This document shows, in pieces, positions 12,288-19,414 of a DNA stretch of 19,414 nt. A program made the position numbers and the translations under genes. The stretch comes from Bacteroidota bacterium (GTDB lineage Bacteria; Bacteroidota; Bacteroidia; 2-12-FULL-35-15): positions 1 through 19,414 of the forward strand of contig JADJHE010000041.1 in the NCBI GenBank assembly GCA_016707685.1, written 5' to 3'. The notes beneath the pieces were generated by a model. The model did no database searches, was not told where the DNA came from, and saw nothing but the letters and a program-made list of their open reading frames with translations. Every line of letters begins with the position of its first letter. Position 1 is the stretch's first letter.

Positions 12288-13874
12288 TTAAGATTTATCT
12301 TTATTCAATTTACTTAAACTTTTATTGATATACTTTTCAGTTGGCAATTGTGCTTGTTGAATGCGTTTTGCATAGTTAATACTATCAATAATTTCTTTTT
12401 GTTTTTCATCAACAATTTGCTTTTGCTCTTCAATTACTAACTTTTGTTTTTGAGTAATTCGAAAACGATTGAATATTACTCCTGAAAATAACAACACCAA
12501 AACCAAGCCTCCATAAAGGGAATAGCGTTGTGTTTGTTCTTGTTTTAATTGCAACTCGGTTACTTTCTTTTCTTCTGCTACACGGATACTATCCGCAATA
12601 GCTTTTTTCTCATAGGTATATTTTGCATACTGCGTAATTACTGCTTTTTGAGTCGCAATGTTATTGATACTATCCCGCATTACGATGTATAATTTATGCA
12701 TCTTAAATGCTTGCATCCCATTATTTTGTTTCTCATAAATTTTGTACAATAATCCAGCAGCTGTTTTAATTCCTTCGGGATAACCTATCTCTTCTGCAAT
12801 TTTCAAACCCTCTCTACACAATACTTCTGCATCATTTAGCTTGTTTTGTTTAAAATGTATTTCACCCAAATTAGAACTTGTTTGAGATACACCTTGCATG
12901 TCCATAATTTCTTTTCGAATAGCCAGGCTATTCGTGTAGTATTCAAATGCTTTGCTGAAATCTTCTTGTTTAAAAAACACATTCCCTAAATTATTAAGAT
13001 TATAAGCAATTCCCGATTTATCATTTACTGATTTAAACTTTAAATAACTTTTTTCAAAATATTCTTTCGCTTTGGATAGATCATTTTTTTTGTAATAAAT
13101 GTTTCCAATATTATTTAAAGCCGCAGCAATACCATAAACATTTTGAATTTCCTCATATAATTTTAAACTTTTTTGATAATAGCCAATGGCAGTTTTTACA
13201 TCTCCTTGATTGTTATAGATATATGCAATATTATTTATGGCATGAGCCATTCCGTCTTTATTATTCGCCTGCTCTTGTATTTTCAAACTGCTATTATAAT
13301 ACTCCAATGCTCTTGTCACATCTCCTTTATTATCATACGCCCAACCGATAAAGTACAATGACATTGCCTCACCTTCTTTGCTACTAATCTCACGGTTAAT
13401 GACTAAACTTTGCTCGTAATACATTATTGCAGTATCGCTATTTCCCATTTTTCGATAGGTGTTACCAATACTACTCAAGGTTGTTGCCAAACCGCTTTTA
13501 TCATTTAACTGTTTCTGTAATTCAATGCATTTAAAATAACTGTCAATGGCCTCTTGCATTTTACCATTCATCGCATACTCATAACCAATATTACTAATTG
13601 CAATTACTAAATATTTTAAATAGGTATTTTTCAAAACAGGCAGCGCACTCAGTGGTATGTTTTTTTCAGCAATCGCTTTCAGTTCTGCATTGTATTTTGG
13701 CCAAACCGATGGATCGCCCTCTTCTTCAATCATTTGGTTTAGAATAGCACAACGAACAGTATCGTGTTTTGCTTTTTTCAATTCTATTTTTAAAGAGTCG
13801 ATAATGGGATTTTGTGCTAGGCATGAAAACACCAGCAAAAATGATATAGAAAAAAGAAAAAACGTTTTTTTCAT
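12288..13874 (-). CDS. TPR protein with membrane segment and signalling-type coiled coil
   Basis: A 528-residue protein. The N-terminus MKKTFFLFSISFLLVFSCLA is a signal sequence; the Cys in LVFSC could be a weak lipobox. About seven to eight tetratricopeptide repeats follow (roughly residues 90-375), each with the pattern ALNNIGNIYYKKNDLSKAKE. A helical stretch and one membrane segment (about 451-470, YGGLVLVLLFSGVIFN) lead to a cytoplasmic coiled coil (KLVIEEQKQIVDEKQKEI) and the motif IIDSINYAKRIQQAQLPTEK. In many Bacteroidota this motif links TPRs to a SpoIIE/PP2C phosphatase. Here the protein stops about 15 residues later, so there is no output domain. It is probably a periplasmic TPR scaffold or sensor; the partner is unknown. 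Convergent with the sigma gene. Confidence 0.88.
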   Translation of the reverse strand: MKKTFFLFSISFLLVFSCLAQNPIIDSLKIELKKAKHDTVRCAILNQMIEEEGDPSVWPKYNAELKAIAEKNIPLSALPVLKNTYLKYLVIAISNIGYEYAMNGKMQEAIDSYFKCIELQKQLNDKSGLATTLSSIGNTYRKMGNSDTAIMYYEQSLVINREISSKEGEAMSLYFIGWAYDNKGDVTRALEYYNSSLKIQEQANNKDGMAHAINNIAYIYNNQGDVKTAIGYYQKSLKLYEEIQNVYGIAAALNNIGNIYYKKNDLSKAKEYFEKSYLKFKSVNDKSGIAYNLNNLGNVFFKQEDFSKAFEYYTNSLAIRKEIMDMQGVSQTSSNLGEIHFKQNKLNDAEVLCREGLKIAEEIGYPEGIKTAAGLLYKIYEKQNNGMQAFKMHKLYIVMRDSINNIATQKAVITQYAKYTYEKKAIADSIRVAEEKKVTELQLKQEQTQRYSLYGGLVLVLLFSGVIFNRFRITQKQKLVIEEQKQIVDEKQKEIIDSINYAKRIQQAQLPTEKYINKSLSKLNKDKS

Positions 13875-13946
13875 AATTAGTAAAGTAAATGTAGAAAAAA
13901 TAAGAGCGAATACAAATGACTAGTTTATATAAATGGCTAGAAACTT

Positions 13947-13974
13947 AAAAGGCTACTCATTCGAGTAGCCTTTT
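13947..13974 (-). terminator. Rho-independent terminator of the S41 protease gene
   Basis: On the minus strand AAAAGGCTACTC-GAAT-GAGTAGCCTTTT forms a 12-bp stem (8 bp GC-containing core) with a 4-nt loop and a T-tract, 19 bp after the protease stop codon. It is nearly symmetrical, but the TPR gene on the other side is also on the minus strand, so its use is for the protease transcript. Confidence 0.85.
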
Positions 13975-13993
13975 TAATTTCATTGAATTCAAA

Positions 13994-16081
13994 TTATTTC
14001 ATTTCTGTAATAATATTCATTGTTTCGTTCAAGTAAATATCTTTTTTAATGGATTTGTACCATTCTTTATTTTTTGAAATTTTAACTGTATCAGTTTCAG
14101 GAATGATATCTGTCTTCAATGTTTGAACATCCATTCCTTCAATCTCTTTATCCAAGCCTTCCAACTTCTTCACTTCTTCTTTGTACTTTTTTTGTTCAAT
14201 CATAAACTTATCAAAATTCAAAGAAACAACTGTTTCGTCTTTTTGCTTTTTCATGCGTTTTGCTGCATCATTCAATAATGCAAATCCTGAATTTGCTTTT
14301 ACACGCTCGCCACTTGCAGCTTTTAACTTATCCACGGAATAAGTCCCTTTCCATGTTTGGTATTTTGCTGCCGCTATTTCATCCCAAGCCATTGGATAAT
14401 CTTGTTCCTTTTCTCCTTGATCCAATAAATAATAAGGATCGGGCAAAACGATATCAGGAATAACACCCTTTAATTGTGTTGCCCCACCATTTACACGGTA
14501 AAATTTTTGAGTAGTGATTTTTACAGAACCTAATGGTTTTAAATTTGAATATGCTGGAGGTAAATAATCATCCAATTCATAAAAACGTTGAACAGTTCCC
14601 TTTCCAAAAGTAGAAGGCGATGTGCCCACGATTAAACCACGCTTATAATCTTGAATTGCTGCTGCCATAATCTCAGAAGCTGATGCTGAATTTGAATTCA
14701 CCATCACAACCAAAGGGCCATCGTAAACAATAGCAGGATCTCTGTCTTCCATCACTTGTGCCATCCCTGATTTTTGTTTTACCTGAACTACAGGCCCTTT
14801 ATCAATAAACAATCCAGCCATATCAACCACATCACCTAAAGATCCACCACCGTTGTAACGCAAATCCAAGATAATTCCATCTACATTCTCCTCTTTTAGT
14901 TTTTGTAATTCTTTGCGTACATCTTTTGAACAGCTACGTCCACCATTTTGTCCGCCAAAATCAGCATAGAAGCTAGGCAATTTAATGTAACCAATATTTT
15001 TCTTTCCTTTTAAAATAACCGATTGTGCATAGGTTTCTTCCAATACAACGATATCACGAATCAATGGGATAACAATGGTGCTACCATCCACTTTTTTAAC
15101 TGTTAATCGAACTTCGGTTCCTTTTTTACCGCGAATTAACAACACAGCATCATCTAAACGCATATCGGCAATATCAACCGGCTCGTTACCACCTTGTGCT
15201 ACTTTTAAAATAATATCTCCTGTTTTTAATTGTCCTTGACGCCATGAAGCACTGCCAGGTACAATATTGGTTACTTTGATATAACCATCTTTTTCCTGCA
15301 ATTGCGCACCAATTCCTTCCAACTGACCACTCATTCCGATATCAAAGTTGGCTTTATCTTTTGGAGCAAAGTATTCTGTATGCGGATCGTAAACACCTGT
15401 AATGGAATTAAAGTAAATCGCTAAACGATCGTTACGGTCAAATTCTTTTAAACGTTTGAACCAATCATCATTGCTTTTTAATACTTTTTTACGAGCTTCT
15501 ATTTCAATCTCTTCTTTTGTTTTGATTTTTACAGTATCACTTTTTTCTTTGGCTTTTTCTTGAGATTCCAACATATCACCCATTTTTGCCAATACCTGAT
15601 ACTTCATGGATTTCCGCCAAGCATCTTTCAATTCCTCTTTCGACTTGCAAAAGTTTAACTTTTCGGCATCCAATTGAATGGTTTCTTCCTTCGTAAAATC
15701 AATTGGTTGCGATAAAATATCCTTATAATAAGTTTGTGCCTCCTGAATACGGTCGGTAATAATTTCCAAGGACTTGTTAAAAAAGTTAAAACGACCCGCA
15801 TTAACGTCTTCATCAATACTGTGTTCGTATTTTTTTAACTCCTCCACATCCGACTGCAAAAGAAATTTTTTATTGTAATCGAGGCGCTGAACATAGAATT
15901 TATAGACTTTTTCGGAAAACTTATCATTTATTTCCAAAGGAGCAAAATGAATATTGCTAAGGCTTTGCAAAAGAACCTGATCAAGAGCTTCCTCTTTCTC
16001 GGACTGAGCAACAAATGTATAAGAAAACAGGGCTACAGCGAGCACTGGTATCAGAAAAAGCAGCTTTTTAGATTTAAGCAT
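13994..16081 (-). CDS. prc: Carboxy-terminal (tail-specific) protease, S41 family
   Basis: A 695-residue Prc-type periplasmic protease. The signal sequence is MLKSKKLLFLIPVLAVALFSYTFVAQ. An N-terminal helical domain (about 30-230) ends with FNSITGVYDPHTEYFAPKD. The PDZ domain is at about 250-335 (GIGAQLQEKDGYIKVTNIV, GSASWRQGQLKTGDIILKV). The S41 core carries LDLRYNGGGSLGDVVDMAGL (405-424), the catalytic Ser467 in NSASASEIMAAAIQDY, and Lys494 in TFGKGTVQ, 27 residues apart. This is the same dyad as E. coli Prc with a two-residue insertion. The C-terminal ~130 charged residues match the DUF3340-type tail of Prc. The family trims envelope proteins from their C-termini. The gene is divergent from the macroglobulin gene, has no clear consensus promoter, and has a strong terminator. 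Confidence 0.95.
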   Translation of the reverse strand: MLKSKKLLFLIPVLAVALFSYTFVAQSEKEEALDQVLLQSLSNIHFAPLEINDKFSEKVYKFYVQRLDYNKKFLLQSDVEELKKYEHSIDEDVNAGRFNFFNKSLEIITDRIQEAQTYYKDILSQPIDFTKEETIQLDAEKLNFCKSKEELKDAWRKSMKYQVLAKMGDMLESQEKAKEKSDTVKIKTKEEIEIEARKKVLKSNDDWFKRLKEFDRNDRLAIYFNSITGVYDPHTEYFAPKDKANFDIGMSGQLEGIGAQLQEKDGYIKVTNIVPGSASWRQGQLKTGDIILKVAQGGNEPVDIADMRLDDAVLLIRGKKGTEVRLTVKKVDGSTIVIPLIRDIVVLEETYAQSVILKGKKNIGYIKLPSFYADFGGQNGGRSCSKDVRKELQKLKEENVDGIILDLRYNGGGSLGDVVDMAGLFIDKGPVVQVKQKSGMAQVMEDRDPAIVYDGPLVVMVNSNSASASEIMAAAIQDYKRGLIVGTSPSTFGKGTVQRFYELDDYLPPAYSNLKPLGSVKITTQKFYRVNGGATQLKGVIPDIVLPDPYYLLDQGEKEQDYPMAWDEIAAAKYQTWKGTYSVDKLKAASGERVKANSGFALLNDAAKRMKKQKDETVVSLNFDKFMIEQKKYKEEVKKLEGLDKEIEGMDVQTLKTDIIPETDTVKISKNKEWYKSIKKDIYLNETMNIITEMK

Positions 16082-16271
16082 AGAAATGTAGATTTACAAT
16101 TATTGAACGAATGTACAAATTACCGTTTATTCGGTACACTAAATTACGGATAATGCCTTGACAAATTGCGTTCCAAAAATATTATTTAACTTTTTATAAC
16201 AGAATTGGTTTTTGCTCTACATTTACATCAAAATTCCATCACCCATCATTTAACCCAAACTTTTCTACCAA

Positions 16272-19200
16272 ATGTCTAAACGTTTATTGTTTTATCATTG
16301 CTGGCTTTGTTGTGCTTGCTATGATTGGATTTGCTGTATACAGCAAATCAAACTCATCTACTCAAGAAGAATCAAACCCTGCATTTAGCGCCTATATCAG
16401 CGCTTACACCTCAGGCATTATTTCAAGTGAATCGAGTATTCGAATTTTATTAACGAACGAACACGAGGCTCCAATTGAGATTGGCAAGCCGATTGAAAAA
16501 ACACTATTCGATTTTTCTCCTTCTATAAAAGGAACTGCAGTTTGGTTAGACAGCAGAACTATTGAGTTTAGACCCGAAAAGCCATTACCGAATGGAACTG
16601 AATACAAAGCGGAATTTTATTTATCTGAAATTTTAGAAGTTCCAGATGAGTTCGAAACATTTGATTTTAGCTTCCAAACAATGCAACAATCGTATGAAGT
16701 ATACATTGATGGAATGACAACTACCGATAAAAAAACATTACGTACTCAACGTTTAGATGGTACACTTTCAACTGCTGATGTAGCAGATTTGCCGAGTGTA
16801 GAAAAAATTGTTACTGTTACACAAAATGGAAAAACATTACCTATCACATGGGTACACGAAGGCAACAGAACTACACACCGTTTTGCGGTAGAAGGAATTC
16901 AACGTACCGAAAAAGCAGGGAAAGTAGAAGTAAATTGGGATAGTAGTTCAATCAATGTGGATTTAAAAGGCACCAAAACAATTGAAATTCCAGCTCTGGG
17001 AGATTTTAAAGTGATGGATGTAAAAGTGATTCAAAGTCCAGAACAATATGCAGTGTTACAATTTTCAGATCCAATACTAGAAAATCAAGCATTGGAAGGA
17101 TTGGTAACATTAACAGGTGGTAGTGCTTTGAAATATATTATTGAAGACAATGAAATTCGTGTATATCCACAAACACGCCAAGCCGGACCAAGAACCATCA
17201 CTGCTGAAGTTGGTGTTAAAAACATTTTAGGAATGCCATTGAAACAACGTTATTTAATGGAAGTGATGTTTGAAGAAATAAAACCTGAAATACAATTAAT
17301 TGGCAAGGGTGTTATTCTTCCAAATTCAAATGGATTAATTTTCCCTTTTAGAGCTGTGAGTTTAAGAGCTGTTGATGTTAAAATTTTAAAAATCTACGAA
17401 AAAAATATTCCTCAATTTTTACAAGTAAACAATTTAGAAGGCCAACGTGAATTGAGACGTGTTGGAAAAGTTGTATTGAAGAAAACAATTCAACTCACAC
17501 AAAAAAGTGCAATGGATTTAGGAAAATGGAATACCTATTCATTTGATTTAGCACAATTAATTAAGGCAGAACCAGGGGCTATTTATAAAGTCATCATCAG
17601 TTTCAAAAGAATATTCTACTTATGCTTGTACAGACGCAGGTGGACCAGAAGAAGACAATGCAGGCATGCAAGAAGTTGGTGATGGAACCGATGACGATGA
17701 CGAACATGATTGGGATTATTATGGTGATTATTATTACGATGATTACGAATACTATGACGAATACGATTACGGATATAATTATAATGATAGAGATAATCCT
17801 TGCCGTAACTCTTATTATAGAAACAGAGAAGTAAGTCGCAACATCCTTGCTTCCGATTTAGGATTAATTGCAAAACGAGGAACAGATGGCTCCATGAAAT
17901 TTATTGTTACCAATTTAATCACTACTGCTCCTATCGCAAATGCAACCATTGAATTGTACGATTACCAATTGCAAGTAATCAAAACGCTCAAAACAGATGG
18001 TGGGGAATGGCGGATGCTACCTTCAAAAAGAAACCATTTTTAATGTTGGTAAAAAGTGGTTCACAACGCGGTTACTTAAAATTAGATGATGGTTCTTCAT
18101 TATCACTAAGTGCATTTGATGTAAGTGGTGAACAAGTTCAAAAAGGAATCAAAGGATTTATTTATGGCGAGCGTGGTGTATGGCGACCTGGCGACACCTT
18201 GTTCTTATCATTTATATTGGAAGACAAATTAAATACACTTCCAAAAAATCATCCGGTGCAATTTGAGTTGTTAAATCCACAAGGACAAGTGTTCCGCAAA
18301 ATGGTAAAATCAAAAGGATTGGATGGATTTTATAATTTCACAACAACAACTGATAAAAACTCTCCAACAGGAAACTGGACTGCACGCATAAAAGTGGGTG
18401 GAGCATGGTTTACAAAAAACATAAAAATTGAAACCATCATGCCAAACCGATTAAAAATAAAATTGGATTTTGGTGCGGATAAATTATCGGTAACTAAAAA
18501 AGAATTACCAGGCAACTTAGAAGTAAAATGGTTACATGGAGCAGTAGCACGCAACTTAAATGCAAAAGTAGAAGTTACTTTATCCGAAACACAAACTACA
18601 TTTAAAAAGTTTGAAGAGTATAACTTTGATGATGCTGCACGTAACTTCACATCAGAAGCACAAATGATTTTTGATTCGGATATTAATAACGAAGGAAAAG
18701 CGATTGTAAAACCGAACATCAATGTAAATGATGCAGCACCAGGCATGTTAAAAGCTGCTTTCAAAGTTCGTGTATTCGAACAAGGTGGAGCATTTAGTGT
18801 TGATCAATTTTCAATTCCTTACTCTCCATATTCATCTTATGTTGGGATGAAATTGCCTGAAGGAAATAAATTTTCAGGAATGATTCAAACAGATACCAAT
18901 CACATTGTAAAAATTGTGACAGTTGACAGTGATGGAAAACCAGTATCAAAAAGCAAATTAAAAGTTCAAGTGTTTAAAGTAAACTGGAGATGGTGGTGGG
19001 ATAGTTATGATGGTGATTTAGCGAACTATGTTGGTAATGAATACCGTCAACCAATCATGGACCAATACATTACCACTACCAATGGAAAAGGACAATTTGT
19101 ATTACGTGTAAATCGCCCTGAGTGGGGACGCTTTTATGTTTGTGTTACAGATGAAGAAAGCGGTCATCGTACCGGACAAACAGTTTACATCGACTGGCCA

Positions 19201-19414
19201 TCATGGTATGGTTCATCTCCAAAAGGAAATGAAGGTGCAACATTGTTATCATTCAATACCGATAAAAAACAATACAATGTTGGTGAAGATGTAAAACTTA
19301 CCATTCCATCAAGTGGTGAAGGACGTGCATTGGTAAGTATTGAAAGTGGTTCGAAAGTAATCAATGCATTTTGGGTAGAAACGAGAAAAGGAGAAACTAA
19401 TTACTCATTTAAAG
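16272..19414 (+). pseudogene. Alpha-2-macroglobulin family (MG-domain) protein, frameshifted and partial
   Basis: The gene begins MSKRLLF at 16272 and is still open at the window end, giving about 1,045 residues; family members are about 1,800-1,900. It has a signal/anchor segment, stacked MG domains, and the bait-side motif YGERGVWRPGDTLFLSFI (about 18166-18220). Family members trap proteases at the cell surface, often through a thioester. Any thioester would lie beyond this window. A Tyr/Asp-rich insert (about 17675-17790, with DWDYYGDYYYDDYEYYDEYD) sits between two Cys (YACTD and DNPCRN). The frame breaks three times. An extra T in the TTTT at 16290-16293 separates MSKRLLF from IIAGFVVLAMIGFAVY. 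The AAAA at 17605-17608 gains one base or lacks two (SFK to EYSTYACTD). One base is missing near the GGGG at 18002-18005 (KTDG to GMADATFKKKPF). Each repaired junction reads smoothly, so these may be sequencing errors. Confidence 0.85.

Noticed and set aside
17616..17873. His/Asn/Arg-rich minus-strand ORF
   Set aside because: Antisense of the Tyr/Asp-rich loop of the macroglobulin gene; its odd composition comes from the GAT/TAT codons on the other strand.

Overview
The window looks like a chromosomal segment from a Bacteroidota bacterium. The base composition is AT-rich and Shine-Dalgarno motifs are scarce. Several genes have upstream boxes close to the Bacteroidota -7 consensus TAnnTTTG. 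The gene set also fits the phylum: a tgt/LptF-LptG permease pair, a GT2/ECF-sigma pair, a TPR protein ending in a signalling coiled coil, a Prc-type protease, and an alpha-2-macroglobulin-like protein with an acidic Tyr-rich loop. I cannot assign order or genus from the sequence alone.

Layout. 1-584 (minus) is the 5' part of a flavin reductase family gene with one frameshift. 731-1124 is a tRNA-Leu(TAG) unit: a promoter, three near-identical 83-84 bp repeats that each begin with the first 11 nt of the tRNA, the tRNA itself, and a strong terminator. 1217-2092 is a secreted alpha/beta hydrolase whose last residues are read from a second, decayed copy of the same repeat. That decayed array (2033-2325) ends in a degraded tRNA-Leu copy (2326-2399). 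2453-7038 is a run of minus-strand genes: cvfB, a 4-TM holin-like protein, a large FAD-dependent oxidoreductase, accA and a small membrane protein. ispE (7126-7950, plus) follows, possibly leaderless. Then come a palindromic intergenic repeat and a tgt-permease operon (minus, 10280 to 8068). A GT2 glycosyltransferase and an ECF sigma factor form a plus-strand operon (10434-12195), convergent with a TPR protein (minus). A Prc/S41 protease (minus) is divergent from an alpha-2-macroglobulin family gene (16272 to the window end), which carries three frameshifts in the sequence as given.

How the genes relate. Most are housekeeping: isoprenoid precursor synthesis (ispE), fatty-acid initiation (accA), queuosine tRNA modification (tgt), envelope lipid export (the permease), and periplasmic proteolysis and its possible counterpart, a protease-trapping macroglobulin. 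The accessory and most unusual part is 731-2430. There, tRNA-Leu-anchored tandem repeats bracket a hydrolase gene, one bracket intact and one decayed. The intact repeats are predicted to be co-transcribed with the tRNA, and each contains a hairpin and a 26-codon, strongly basic micro-ORF.

Four frameshifts (one in the flavin reductase, three in the macroglobulin gene) all lie in or beside short homopolymer runs, so sequencing or assembly error is a serious alternative to real decay.
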